Virus record (IMG/VR): IMGVR_UViG_3300045957_000036
Span: 1-49,194 of that record
DNA length: 49,194 bases
Direction: 5' to 3' (one strand)
Source: a virus
The notes beneath the pieces are model-generated. The model searched no databases, was not told the DNA's origin, and saw nothing but the letters and a program-made list of their open reading frames with translations. Made by a program: the position numbers and the translations under genes. Below, one piece after another: positions 1 to 7,607 of this stretch (positions are counted from its first letter, which is position 1; the number at the start of each line of letters is the position of its first letter).

Positions 1-203
1 GTCCCATCAAGCTCGTAGTCGGTGACCGCCGGGTTCGCCCCCGCGGCGTCGCGGACGATGGCCCGAAGGAAGTAGGTGCCGTCGGTGTCACGCATGACGA
101 CCGTGTCGGACTCGTTGGTGAGACCACCACCGCCACCACCGCCCGAGGGCGACAAGGTGGCCGAGGCCGACGTCGGCTGCGGGGCGGACTGTGCGATGAC
201 CAT
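1..203 (-). CDS. Partial ORF downstream of the capsid genes, cut by window edge
   Basis: An ATG at 203 has GGAG 6 nt upstream and the frame stays open to the window edge (67 codons visible). The product starts MVIAQSAPQP, has seven consecutive Gly at about residues 21-27, then a segment containing VVMRDTDGTYFLRAIVRD. It follows the capsid-associated gene by 25 nt in the same direction, so a head or head-tail role is likely. This is inference from position only; no family is recognised. Confidence 0.6.
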   Translation of the reverse strand, partial: MVIAQSAPQPTSASATLSPSGGGGGGGLTNESDTVVMRDTDGTYFLRAIVRDAAGANPAVTDYELDG

Positions 204-228
204 GACGGTCTCCTTCAGGTCGTGCGGA

Positions 229-1167
229 TCAGGTCAGGTCGCCCATCGTGTTGATCGGGAGGCCGGTGTGGAGGCAGCCGTCCCAGAACGCCACGGCGGT
301 CCGGTGGGCGATGTACGCCTCGTCGTTCTCGCGGAAGTCGAACGCCTGAGCGTCCGGGTCGGTCCCCCGGATCTCGCCGCCGGGAGGGTTGACCCGCACT
401 TCGCCGAGCAGGTACTGGACGGGGGAGGTGATGTAGGCCCAGTGGACGTCATCGTCAGCGTCGGGCGTGTTGTCGGGCCCGGAGCCGGTGTACCCCGACC
501 CGGCCACGACGACATGGCCTCCGACGACGGTGACGAGGCGGGCGCCCTCTTCCTTCAGGGCTCCGGTCATGTGCCAGGCGGCGACGGTGGCGGCGGTCGC
601 GTGGATCATGGACCGCTGCCCGGACGTCGACCGGGCCGCGGCCTGGATGAGGGAGATGAGCCCGAGACGGGGGGTCGTGATCGCCGTGGTGATCGGGCCG
701 GAGTCGGTGAAGGTGTTCGAGTCGGTGAGCTGCAGGTTCCCGTCGGCGGCGAGCGCTTCGACGCCTGCGGTGCGGCCCTCCCACAGCTCGTACTCCATCG
801 CCTTCCCTGTCCCGGCCTCCAGGATCCGTTCGGCCCGGTCGGCGAAGTCGATCGCCTGCCGGGACTGGGTGTCGCACTCGAACTCGGCCTGGAGCTGGTA
901 CGGGGTGAAGTTCAGGAAGTCGTCCGGGTAGCCCGGTTCGGAGCCCGGTGTGGCCGCGGCGCCGGGGCCCTCGGTTCCGGCCGGGCCGACGCAGGGAATG
1001 ACCCACGTCTCCGGGTCGGAGCAGTTCTCGGGCAGGAACCCGAATCCGATCTCCCATCGGCCCTGCGGGTCGGTGGCCTGGTGAGGGTGGACGGTGGCCG
1101 CGGTGATGAGGCCATGCTTCGGGGGAGTCGTCGGCGGAGCGTCGATCAACGTTCTCGGGGCTACCAC
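229..1167 (-). CDS. Putative capsid-associated virion protein
   Basis: 312 aa from a GTG start with GGAG 8 nt upstream. It lies 146 nt downstream of the major capsid gene. Visible features are Cys at about 49, 59 and 98, a helical stretch around FTPYQLQAEF (about 87-96), and a C-terminal half with VVGGHVVVAGSGYTGSGP followed by WAYITSPVQYLLGEVRV. Proteins with this C-terminal pattern recur next to capsid genes in actinobacterial prophages (from memory, not searched). No enzymatic motif is seen. It could be a capsid decoration, second head protein or connector component. The virion assignment is inferred from position. Confidence 0.65.
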   Translation of the reverse strand: MVAPRTLIDAPPTTPPKHGLITAATVHPHQATDPQGRWEIGFGFLPENCSDPETWVIPCVGPAGTEGPGAAATPGSEPGYPDDFLNFTPYQLQAEFECDTQSRQAIDFADRAERILEAGTGKAMEYELWEGRTAGVEALAADGNLQLTDSNTFTDSGPITTAITTPRLGLISLIQAAARSTSGQRSMIHATAATVAAWHMTGALKEEGARLVTVVGGHVVVAGSGYTGSGPDNTPDADDDVHWAYITSPVQYLLGEVRVNPPGGEIRGTDPDAQAFDFRENDEAYIAHRTAVAFWDGCLHTGLPINTMGDLT

Positions 1168-1313
1168 TTGTCAGACTCCTGATGTTGATTGTCGATGGAC
1201 AGGGGCGGGGTTTCCCCGGGAGAGGCCAACCCTGCTGGCGCACCACATCACGCCACCGGACCGGAATCGGACCGGGTGCAGGGTCAGCCCCTCCCGAAGG
1301 GCAGGGCGCCTGA

Positions 1314-3173
1314 CTAGCAGGCGAGAGCCGTCACACCGACGGGAGCGGTGCCGTCGGGGCAGAGGGTGTGGTCGTAGGCGTTGATCTCGCAGCCCACGTT
1401 GGCGATCTCCACCCACTGCTCGGCGAACAGCTCGACGTCGTTGGTCCGGTTGAGGGCCGAGTCACGGACCGGGCCGACATCGAGGGTTCCGGCGTCGAGA
1501 CGGACGATCGAGCCCGGCGCGTAGACGTAGGACCGGACCACGGTCGGCAGATCCTGCCAGGCGGTCCCGACCCCGTTGTGCTCCGAGCTGGGGAAGGCCC
1601 CGTCGGTGCCGTCGTAGTAGTACCAGCCGATGTTGAGGCGGGCCTTGCGGGCCAGCACCTCGGCCAGGTTCCCACCGGGACCGGCGGCCACGGACATGCC
1701 GACCGAGGCGTCGTTGGTCATGTCGATGGCCAGGATCTCCTGGACGACGTCGGGGAGCAGGATGTCGAGGACGGCGTCCGTCGACATGTTGTTCCGCTTC
1801 CGGTAGTTGTGGCCGATGGTCAGCAGCTCCCGGTACAGCGACCGGACGGCGCCGTAGGCCGGGGCCGTGGCGGTGGCGATGTCGACCGCAGCGGTGCTGA
1901 GGTCGTCGATCCGGTCCAGGTAGTAGATCTCCTTGGCCCGGGTGTGCATCGTCTGGACCTGCTCCAGGAAGTCCCGGACCTGCTCCGGGAAGACCCGGAA
2001 GTTGAGGTTGTCGAACGTCACGCACCAGCTGACGGCGGCGACGGTCACCTCGGTCTCGGTCGGGCAGGTGACCCGCGAGCAGTTCTTGTCGACCCACCCG
2101 GCGCCCGGCGTGGTCGCCAGAGCGGTCGAGTCCTTGGTGTCGATCGCAGCACCGGCCTCGGTGGAGAGCCCAGGGGGGTCGATGAACCGGATGCCGCCAC
2201 GGGGGGCGCCGACGGTCGGGAGGAACGCCTCCAGGGGCCGCTGCGGGCTGAAGCACTGGAAGAAGTTGTACGTCGGCATCAGCGGGGCGCACGGGCCACC
2301 CGAGGCGACGAGGACGTCCTGCTCCTCCTGGTAGTGGCGCTGGGCGTCACGGAGGATCGGGTAGTTCTCGTTCGGGGCCTGCGTCAGCATCTCCCCGTCG
2401 CCGAACTGCCAGAGCGCACGGAACGCCCGCTCCATCTCCCGGTTGCCCTGCCAGCCGGTCAGGTTGTGGAGCCGCTCGGTGAGCAGCTCGGCCATCCGGT
2501 CGAGATCGACGACGGTGCCGGGGTCGACGTCGGCCGAGCCGAGCTGGCTCGTGGTCCGCATCATCCGCTCGACGCTGGCGTTCCCACCGGCACCGGGGGT
2601 CTCGTCGGAGGCCCTGGAGGCCGACATGGCACGGGTGACCGCCGAGGCCGAAGCGGTGGCCGGGGCAGCTGCGCCATCGTCACCAGGCTGCTCGGCGGGC
2701 TCCGTTGCGGCGGCCGGAGCGTCACCGGTCGCGGCCTCGGCGGCGGGGGCGTCACCGGCGGGAGCCGGGTCGGCGGCATCAGCGACCGGGGCGTCAGCGG
2801 CCGGGTCGGTCGACAGCTCCTGGTCGGCGGGGGTCGAAGCCTCGGCCGGGTCATCGGCGGGCTCCTCGTCCTCCTCGCCGTCCTCGTCGTCATCCGGGTC
2901 GTCAGCGAAGCGGCCCATGACCTCATCGCGGCGGGTCTGCTCGGCGGCGGCGGTGGCGTCCCGCTCCTCCAGCTCGGCCTCGATCAGCTCCTTGGCGTCG
3001 GCCAGCGCTTCGAGCTGGTCCAGGCCGGAGGGGACCTCAGCGGAGTCCTCGGTGGCGGCGACCGCGGGAGCGTCCGGGTCGATGGTCTTGGCGGTCTCGA
3101 TGATGGTCGAGAGCTGCCCACGCAGGGCAGCATCGGACAGGTTCTTCCAGTTGGGAAGCAGGGCGAAAAGCAC
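1314..3173 (-). CDS. Major capsid protein with N-terminal scaffold-like domain
   Basis: 619 aa. GTG start at 3173 with a GGAGG-type site 6-7 nt upstream. Residues 1-90 are helical and charged. Residues 91-200 are a low-complexity Asp/Glu/Ala/Pro linker, as expected of a scaffold or delta domain removed on maturation. From about 240 the sequence looks like an HK97-type major capsid protein, with RDFLEQVQTMHTRAKEIYYL at about 400-420 as an E-loop or spine-helix style segment. At least eight Cys are visible (295, 307, 365, 370, 384, 595, 605 and the last residue 619), suggesting disulfide or metal stabilisation. It is followed by another virion-like gene; the protease-like protein is encoded upstream at 9.4-11.7 kb with unrelated small genes between. 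Confidence 0.85.
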   Translation of the reverse strand: MLFALLPNWKNLSDAALRGQLSTIIETAKTIDPDAPAVAATEDSAEVPSGLDQLEALADAKELIEAELEERDATAAAEQTRRDEVMGRFADDPDDDEDGEEDEEPADDPAEASTPADQELSTDPAADAPVADAADPAPAGDAPAAEAATGDAPAAATEPAEQPGDDGAAAPATASASAVTRAMSASRASDETPGAGGNASVERMMRTTSQLGSADVDPGTVVDLDRMAELLTERLHNLTGWQGNREMERAFRALWQFGDGEMLTQAPNENYPILRDAQRHYQEEQDVLVASGGPCAPLMPTYNFFQCFSPQRPLEAFLPTVGAPRGGIRFIDPPGLSTEAGAAIDTKDSTALATTPGAGWVDKNCSRVTCPTETEVTVAAVSWCVTFDNLNFRVFPEQVRDFLEQVQTMHTRAKEIYYLDRIDDLSTAAVDIATATAPAYGAVRSLYRELLTIGHNYRKRNNMSTDAVLDILLPDVVQEILAIDMTNDASVGMSVAAGPGGNLAEVLARKARLNIGWYYYDGTDGAFPSSEHNGVGTAWQDLPTVVRSYVYAPGSIVRLDAGTLDVGPVRDSALNRTNDVELFAEQWVEIANVGCEINAYDHTLCPDGTAPVGVTALAC

Positions 3174-3467
3174 GGCAGTCCTCCAGGGACATACAGAGGG
3201 TTGGTTCTGTCACCGCGGTTCGACCTGCCGTCGAGCACCACTCACCCTTGGCCTCGGCCCTGGGGCTGCGGCACATAGTAGCCACGCCTCCCGGTCGGGT
3301 GTGGTTCTCCCGGCTACTTCGGGTTATACCGACGTCGGCCCGTCATCGGTCCTATGTCCTCATAGGTGCCGTTCCCCTCGAATCGTCGCGGCCCGTCACC
3401 AGGTTGTAATATTTTTCGTGTATCTGAACGGCCCCCCTGAGGCGTCTTCTACACACAGGACCGGCCG
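3174..3467 (-). other. 294-nt non-coding leader upstream of the capsid gene
   Basis: No convincing ORF on either strand. On the minus strand a TATAAC (plus 3323-3328) directly abuts a 10-bp palindrome CCGACGTCGG (3329-3338), and a TACTAT lies about 100 nt before the capsid start. Neither has a TTGACA-like -35 at the right distance. An AT-rich patch (about 3405-3420) stands out from the GC-rich surroundings. A capsid promoter with a long 5' leader is the simplest reading. Confidence 0.35.
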
Positions 3468-3677
3468 CTACCAGCCGTCCGTGACATCCGGGGTCCAGGG
3501 CAGCTCACGACGGCAGTCGTCGCACCACACCCGCCGATGAATCTCCCTCGGCCGCCCGGCGATCTCCAGGAGGAACACGCCGCACACCAGCGACGGGAAC
3601 TGGCAGTGGTCACACCAGCCGCCCGTGACCGTCACCAGCGGCCAGTAGGCGACCTGCACCCGATGAGATCTAGCCAT
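3468..3677 (-). CDS. Small hypothetical protein with two Cys pairs
   Basis: 69 aa starting MARSHRVQV. Two pairs, WCDHC and WCDDC, plus a lone Cys between them suggest a small zinc-binding fold; this is inference. Its ATG overlaps the upstream gene by 8 nt (ATGGCTAG). It is the last of four coupled short genes read from 4413. Function unknown. Confidence 0.6.
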   Translation of the reverse strand: MARSHRVQVAYWPLVTVTGGWCDHCQFPSLVCGVFLLEIAGRPREIHRRVWCDDCRRELPWTPDVTDGW

Positions 3678-3894
3678 CGGCCTGCGCCGGGGACCGCTCG
3701 GTCACCACATCGGCGTCGTCGCAGAACAGGATGACGTGACGGCCGTTGTCGTGGCCATCCGGGTCGAACCGCAGCTCCGACGGGCCTCGGATCTCGATCC
3801 GGTCGGCCCACTCGACCCCGCCACCGTCCCTGGAGATGAACAGCGGTGGCCGACCTTGGCCCCGGGCCCGGAGGTCGACCCAGATCCTAGCCAT
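3670..3894 (-). CDS. Small hypothetical protein
   Basis: 74 aa, MARIWVDLRARGQG onward, with a WADRIEIRGPSEL and VILFCDDADVV core suggesting a small beta-rich domain. The internal ATG at 3894 is chosen over longer upstream starts because it forms the same 8-nt ATGGCTAG overlap with the preceding gene as is used at the next junction. Family not recognised. Confidence 0.55.
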   Translation of the reverse strand: MARIWVDLRARGQGRPPLFISRDGGGVEWADRIEIRGPSELRFDPDGHDNGRHVILFCDDADVVTERSPAQADG

Positions 3895-4135
3895 GCGCCG
3901 CGGCGGCTTCGCCCTCGGTGCCCTCCAGCTCCCAGCGCTTGTGGTGGTTGCACCACACCTCGGTGTGAGTCTCCCGGCAGCCCTCGCACTCCCGCTCCCG
4001 AGTGATCTTCGTGGCCGCCCGCTGTCGGGCCTTCCGGACCGACGGGGGCAGGGCCAGTCCGGGCGTGACGACACCCCGGCGGGCTCCACCAGAGCCGACC
4101 GGGGTGATCCTCGACGTGCCTTTGGGGCGGGTCAC
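3887..4135 (-). CDS. Small hypothetical protein with CxxC and HH motifs
   Basis: 82 aa. GTG start at 4135 overlaps the stop of the upstream gene as GTGA. The basic N terminus (MTRPKGTSRIT) is followed by CEGCRETHTEVWCNHHKRW, a Cys/His cluster that could bind zinc, similar in style to HNH or zinc-ribbon mini-proteins but too short to call. Part of the 4413-3468 operon. Confidence 0.55.
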   Translation of the reverse strand: MTRPKGTSRITPVGSGGARRGVVTPGLALPPSVRKARQRAATKITRERECEGCRETHTEVWCNHHKRWELEGTEGEAAAAHG

Positions 4136-4413
4136 GCCGCCTTGCTGGCCTCGTGCTCGGCCAGACGGTCCTCGACCCGGCGGGCGATGATCCGGTTGGC
4201 GTCACGAGGGTCCTCGGTCGAGTACCGCTTCGCCCAGTCACGCAGCTGGGTGACGTTCAGGGCGTCGACCGCGGCCAGCACCTTCACCGTCGGGTCACCG
4301 GCCTCCTTCGAGACGGGCTCGTCCGGCCGGGCGGCGGCCTTCGACTTGTTCTTCCGGGACAGCTTCTTCGCCTTGTCGGCGCGCAGCTCCTGCGGGGTCT
4401 TCTTCTTGGCCAT
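4132..4413 (-). CDS. Small basic hypothetical protein
   Basis: 93 aa, MAKKKTPQELRADKAKKL onward. The first 35 residues are very Lys/Arg-rich and the C terminus is helical (DWAKRYSTEDPRDANRI). Nucleic-acid binding is plausible but inferred. Start at ATG 4413: a TATCCT -10-like box ends 8 nt before it with no Shine-Dalgarno between, so the transcript is probably leaderless. First gene of a four-gene operon. Confidence 0.6.
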   Translation of the reverse strand: MAKKKTPQELRADKAKKLSRKNKSKAAARPDEPVSKEAGDPTVKVLAAVDALNVTQLRDWAKRYSTEDPRDANRIIARRVEDRLAEHEASKAA

Positions 4414-4427
4414 GGCCGCACAGGATA
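4414..4427 (-). promoter_or_regulatory. Candidate -10 for a leaderless start at 4413
   Basis: Minus strand TATCCT (plus 4422-4427) with 8 nt to the ATG. No clear -35 and no GTRG-N9-CTAC repeat, unlike the other leaderless promoters here. Confidence 0.35.
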
Positions 4428-4454
4428 GACCCAGGCCGAGATGGCCAGCGGGTT

Positions 4455-4685
4455 CTACCCGAGCAAGACGACCGGGTGATCCTGAGGCATCAGGCACCAC
4501 ACGCCCTCATGCCGGTCAGTCCACACGGAGAACCCGACCTTGCCCTCATGGTGGCGAGGGGTGGAGTTGACCCGGCCGACGACCCACCGGTCATCGAGGT
4601 ACAGCTCGACCATCTGGCCACGGCCCACGAACAGGGCCTCGGTGTCGACGTTGGGCTTCCGGAAGGTGGTGGTGGTGTTGGTCAT
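4455..4685 (-). CDS. Small hypothetical protein (MTNT-start family)
   Basis: 76 aa beginning MTNTTTTFRKP. Compact beta-rich appearance (MVELYLDDRWVVGRV, then GFSVWTDRHEGVWCLM). ATG 4685 is chosen because a TTGACT-N16/17-TACGTT promoter ends 7 nt upstream of it, implying a leaderless mRNA. Longer upstream starts would run through that promoter. Function unknown. Confidence 0.6.
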   Translation of the reverse strand: MTNTTTTFRKPNVDTEALFVGRGQMVELYLDDRWVVGRVNSTPRHHEGKVGFSVWTDRHEGVWCLMPQDHPVVLLG

Positions 4686-4692
4686 ACGGCGG

Positions 4693-4720
4693 AACGTAGC
4701 ACCTAGTACCACGCAGTCAA
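4693..4720 (-). promoter_or_regulatory. Leaderless promoter with GTRG-N9-CTAC operator-like repeat
   Basis: -35 TTGACT (plus 4715-4720), -10 TACGTT (4693-4698), 7 nt to the ATG at 4685. The 17-bp repeat GTGG-N9-CTAC covers 4696-4712 and shares its right arm with the -10. The end of the upstream gene overlaps it. Confidence 0.7.
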
Positions 4721-4963
4721 GGAAGACCCCTTGGGGTGCCCGGTGCGGCCATCGAGCCCCGCGGCCTCCCGATCCCGGTACGTAGGGGAGAGCGGCCCGG
4801 CCCGCCACAGGGTGTGGAACGGGTGGTCGAAGTCGTCCAAGGCGTTCAGCATGTCGGCCTGATGCCTCCGGTAGGCCCGGTCGGCGCCGGACTCGTAGCC
4901 CTCCGCGATGGCCTCCTCATCGTCCGGCGCCGTGCCGTCCCAGAACCCAGCCCAGAACGGCAT
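4703..4963 (-). CDS. Small acidic hypothetical protein
   Basis: 86 aa, MPFWAGFWDGTAPDD onward, with acidic helix DDEEAIAEGYESGADRAYRRH. Start joined to the previous gene as TAATG. The 3' end runs into the promoter of the next gene. No family recognised. Confidence 0.55.
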   Translation of the reverse strand: MPFWAGFWDGTAPDDEEAIAEGYESGADRAYRRHQADMLNALDDFDHPFHTLWRAGPLSPTYRDREAAGLDGRTGHPKGSSLTAWY

Positions 4964-5676
4964 TACCGGTCCCGCATCTCCAGCACCTGACCGGCCGTCA
5001 CGTAGACGATCCGGCGGTGCATGTCCTCGCCCATGTAGCCGACGATGTCACCGTCGATCACGATGTGGGCCACGACCTCGGCCCGGCCGCTGGCCTTCAC
5101 GTAGGCCAGCTCCGCGGTGGTCTGCTCGGCCCCGAAGTCCATCACCAGACGGCGACCCCGGGCGTACCAGGGGCGGACGGTGGCGATCCCGTCCCGGATC
5201 CAGCCGAGCAGCTCGGCCTGCTCCCGGAGGAGCTTGGCCTGCGCCTCGGCATCCTCGGCGGCCTTGATGTAGCCCTCGACCGTCTTCCCGGCCTCGTGGG
5301 CCGTGGTCTCGTCGAACTTCTCGGAGTGCTTCTCGGCGTAGGCCGGGGCCACGGATTGGATCTCGTCCCGCACCGCCGCCCGTGCGTTGTCAGTGCCCTT
5401 GGCCATGCTCCCAGGGACCCGGAGGGTGTCATACCCCCGATCGGCCTTCCAGAGGCCAGGGGACTCTTCCACGACGGCGGCGCACATCCGGTAGAGCTTC
5501 CCGTTGATCGTGACTTCCTCGGCCTCGTCGTCGCCGTAGTTCTCACCGCCGAACTTGATCCGACGGCGGCCGTGGTGGTCGCGGTCGAACCGCACGGAGA
5601 CGGTGCCCTTCATCCGGGAGGGGCGCAGCTCGTGCTGCACGAACTCGATCACCGGCTGCTCGGCCAGGGTGCTCAT
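4963..5676 (-). CDS. Hypothetical protein with central coiled coil
   Basis: 237 aa from ATG 5676 (MSTLAEQPVIEFVQ), coupled to the upstream stop as ATGA. The N-terminal beta-rich part includes VSVRFDRDHHGRRRIKFGG. The middle (about 110-165) is helical and Glu/Ala-rich (EGYIKAAEDAEAQAKLLREQ), a likely coiled coil. The C terminus again looks beta-rich (VAHIVIDGDIVGYM). No catalytic motif. Function unknown. Confidence 0.65.
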   Translation of the reverse strand: MSTLAEQPVIEFVQHELRPSRMKGTVSVRFDRDHHGRRRIKFGGENYGDDEAEEVTINGKLYRMCAAVVEESPGLWKADRGYDTLRVPGSMAKGTDNARAAVRDEIQSVAPAYAEKHSEKFDETTAHEAGKTVEGYIKAAEDAEAQAKLLREQAELLGWIRDGIATVRPWYARGRRLVMDFGAEQTTAELAYVKASGRAEVVAHIVIDGDIVGYMGEDMHRRIVYVTAGQVLEMRDR

Positions 5677-6080
5677 CGCTCGACCCCGTGAGTCTCGATC
5701 ATCCAGTGCTCGTCGGGGGTGCGGTCGAAGAACATGGCGACCGCTTCCATGGTGTCGAGCGGCTGGTCGGGCCACTCGGGGTCCCAACCGTCGTCGATGT
5801 ACTTGCCGAGCTGAGCGTGGGCCAGCTCACGGGACCCGTGCAGGGTCACGTTGACGCCGTGCCGGTGGGTGACGGTCAGCACGTAGACGTCGGGCTCCTC
5901 CTGGGTCAGCCGGTCTTCGACGATCCATTCCTCGTCGAAGTGGTCCAGCTCCTCTTTCATGTCGGTGAACCACTCGACGAACCCCTTGCGGGTGTCGCCG
6001 TTGGCCACCTCGTACTGCCAGGAGGCAACGTCGTCCTGGTCGGCCCCTTCGGGCATGTGGGATGCGGGAAGGTTGCTCAC
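5673..6080 (-). CDS. Acidic hypothetical protein
   Basis: 135 aa. GTG start overlapping the upstream stop as GTGA. Asp/Glu-rich throughout, with FVEWFTDMKEELDHFDEEW, then a beta segment VYVLTVTHRHGVNVTLHG. Second gene of the operon started at 6454. Family not recognised. Confidence 0.6.
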   Translation of the reverse strand: MSNLPASHMPEGADQDDVASWQYEVANGDTRKGFVEWFTDMKEELDHFDEEWIVEDRLTQEEPDVYVLTVTHRHGVNVTLHGSRELAHAQLGKYIDDGWDPEWPDQPLDTMEAVAMFFDRTPDEHWMIETHGVER

Positions 6081-6454
6081 TGCTGGGCCTCGGCCTTCCG
6101 CTTCAGGTCGGACAGGAGGTTCTCGATGCCGTGGAGAGCGTCGATCTGGTGCTGCTGCAGGTTGCCGTGGTCCGAGAGGCGGCCGACGACGCCGAGCTGC
6201 TTGCCCAGGTCGCTGATGCCGACGACGGTGGACACCTCGGCGGTGGCCTGCTCGTCCTCAGCGTCGGACAGCCAGGCCCGAACCAGGTGCTCCTGGGAGG
6301 GTGGGAGCTGGTCGAGGATGCCAGGGTCGGCGTCGGTCATCCGCTTGCAGATGTGCCAGGCGCTGGCCCCGTGCTGGTCGAACAGGACAGCCACGACGAA
6401 CGCGCCGTCGCTGGTGGTCATCGGGTGGTCTGTGGTGCTTCTGGTGTTGGTCAT
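6077..6454 (-). CDS. Hypothetical protein (MTNT-start family)
   Basis: 125 aa beginning MTNTRSTTDHPMT. Contains FVVAVLFDQHGASAWHICKR and an extended helical C terminus (IDALHGIENLLSDLKRKAEAQ). ATG 6454 lies 7 nt from a strong TTGACT/TACGAT promoter, so a leaderless transcript is inferred. First gene of a three- or four-gene operon. Confidence 0.65.
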   Translation of the reverse strand: MTNTRSTTDHPMTTSDGAFVVAVLFDQHGASAWHICKRMTDADPGILDQLPPSQEHLVRAWLSDAEDEQATAEVSTVVGISDLGKQLGVVGRLSDHGNLQQHQIDALHGIENLLSDLKRKAEAQQ

Positions 6455-6461
6455 ACCGACC

Positions 6462-6489
6462 ATCGTAGCATCCTGACCTACACAGTCAA
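6462..6489 (-). promoter_or_regulatory. Leaderless promoter with GTRG-N9-CTAC repeat
   Basis: -35 TTGACT (plus 6484-6489), extended -10 TGCTACGAT (-10 hexamer at 6462-6467), 7 nt to ATG 6454. Inverted repeat GTAG-N9-CTAC at 6465-6481. Confidence 0.75.
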
Positions 6490-6512
6490 CATGTGAGGGC
6501 AGTAGACGCGTC

Positions 6513-6550
6513 GAGGCCCCACAGCGGGCGGCGACATGCTGCGGGGCCTC
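6513..6550 (-). terminator. Strong hairpin upstream of the 6454 promoter
   Basis: Arms 6513-6525 and 6538-6550 pair over 13 positions with one mismatch (GAGGCCCC...GGGGCCTC ends), 12-nt loop. It lies between the end of the 7075-6674 gene and the next promoter. No U-tract, so a factor-assisted terminator or insulating hairpin is most likely. Confidence 0.6.
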
Positions 6551-6636
6551 AACCAATCCCGGGTGCGGTGGCCGGACCGACGATCTCGGCGAGGAGCGTC
6601 ATGGCCCGCCCCCCGGGGACGATCGACATGCTACAA

Positions 6637-6656
6637 CACCAGCCCGACAGCTGGTG
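6637..6656 (-). terminator. Perfect 7-bp hairpin just past a stop codon
   Basis: CACCAGC and GCTGGTG arms separated by 6 nt, 18 nt downstream of the stop at 6674. With the stronger hairpin at 6513-6550 it may form a tandem terminator. Confidence 0.5.
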
Positions 6657-6673
6657 CCTATGAGGCGAATCGC

Positions 6674-7075
6674 CTACAACCGGTCGACCGTCTGCCCGTT
6701 CTCACCGAGCAGATAGACGTTCGTGTCCGATGGCAGGACCCACACCTCGGAGCGGCCCGCCTTGTGGCCGATGAACGCTGTCCCGACCCGATCGTCGGGG
6801 GTGAAGTCGCCGACGTGGACCTGCCCGAAGCCGTGCTCCGGGTACCAGTCGAACGCCTTCCTGGCGGCCACCCACGGGTTCAGGGAGCCGCTCTCGTCGT
6901 CGTCCTCTTCGGGGATGATGCTGAACTGGCCGACTTCGAGCACCGACTCGAACCCGGCGTGCCACTCGGTCATCGCACCGGCCCACCGGCGGGGGAACCA
7001 GTCGGCTCCGTTCACTCCCTCCGGCATCTCAGGCTCGGAAGGGCGGACGCGGCCGACGATCTTGATGGTCAACAT
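6674..7075 (-). CDS. Hypothetical protein
   Basis: 133 aa from ATG 7075 with GGAG 8 nt upstream, one of the few genes here with a classic Shine-Dalgarno. MLTIKIVGRVRPSEPEMP, then an acidic patch EEDDDES near 57-63 and a C-terminal beta stretch SEVWVLPSDTNVYLL. Separated from the upstream gene by a strong hairpin. Function unknown. Confidence 0.6.
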   Translation of the reverse strand: MLTIKIVGRVRPSEPEMPEGVNGADWFPRRWAGAMTEWHAGFESVLEVGQFSIIPEEDDDESGSLNPWVAARKAFDWYPEHGFGQVHVGDFTPDDRVGTAFIGHKAGRSEVWVLPSDTNVYLLGENGQTVDRL

Positions 7076-7095
7076 GGGGTGTCTCCTGTCTTTCT

Positions 7096-7136
7096 GTCTG
7101 CGAGGGCCCCGACTCTCGATGAGGCCACTCGCAGAC
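7096..7136 (-). terminator. Intergenic hairpin, possible attenuator
   Basis: Nine-bp perfect outer stem (GTCTGCGAG and CTCGCAGAC) plus inner GGCC/GGCC pairing, in the 68-nt gap between two co-oriented genes. It sits just before the Shine-Dalgarno of the 7075 gene, so it may terminate partially or set the relative level of that gene. Confidence 0.6.
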
Positions 7137-7143
7137 TACAGGA

Positions 7144-7572
7144 TCAGCACCCCATCCGCCGCTCCTGCGCTTCGGCAGCTCGGAGGGACCACTCGGCCTC
7201 GATCGACGCCTGGATCTCGGCGATGGCCTCGGGGGTGGAGTGGACGGTGACGATCTCGACCACGTTGGCCCCGTTGCACTCCGGGCAGATCCCGTCGTAG
7301 CGGCCGTCCATGTAGCCGTCCTGGTCATCGGGGTCCAGCTCGGCCCACTCGGAGGCGGTGAAGGAGCAGGCATCGCCGCGGCCCCAACCGTGCCAGGTGG
7401 TGCCCTTCCCGTCGCAGCAGCCGCACACCTCTCGGCGGTCGGTGAAGCGGAGCGGGGCGTCTTCGAGGCCGTTTTCGGCGAGGTCGAGCGCCAGATCCTG
7501 GCGGCTCTTGCCCCAGTCGGAGGGCAGCTCGATGCTGGTGGGGCGGTCGGTGGGGATCTCGGTGGTGGTCAT
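7144..7572 (-). CDS. DnaJ-like zinc-finger hypothetical protein
   Basis: 142 aa starting MTTTEIPTDRP. Two DnaJ-type repeats, CGCCDGKG (about 50-57) and CPECNGANV (about 95-103), would together form one four-Cys zinc site. No J domain is present, so it is not a DnaJ chaperone. Such CxxCxGxG mini-proteins are common in actinophages. ATG 7572 is 6 nt from a TACGAT -10, implying a leaderless mRNA. Confidence 0.7.
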   Translation of the reverse strand: MTTTEIPTDRPTSIELPSDWGKSRQDLALDLAENGLEDAPLRFTDRREVCGCCDGKGTTWHGWGRGDACSFTASEWAELDPDDQDGYMDGRYDGICPECNGANVVEIVTVHSTPEAIAEIQASIEAEWSLRAAEAQERRMGC

Positions 7573-7578
7573 ACCGAC

Positions 7579-7607
7579 ATCGTAGGAAACCTACCCCATG
7601 TTGTCAA
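7579..7607 (-). promoter_or_regulatory. Leaderless promoter embedded in the upstream stop codon
   Basis: -35 TTGACA (plus 7602-7607), 17-nt spacer, -10 TACGAT (7579-7584), 6 nt to ATG 7572. The TGA stop of the upstream gene lies inside the -35 hexamer. The repeat here is the compressed form GTAGG-N3-CCTAC (7582-7594), the only N5 variant. Confidence 0.75.

Noticed and set aside
1368-3278. Long plus-strand open frame (over 630 codons) across the capsid gene
   Set aside because: It mirrors the capsid coding strand, is Gly/Val/Arg-rich low-complexity sequence without motifs, and lacks a start signal. High GC makes such antisense frames common.
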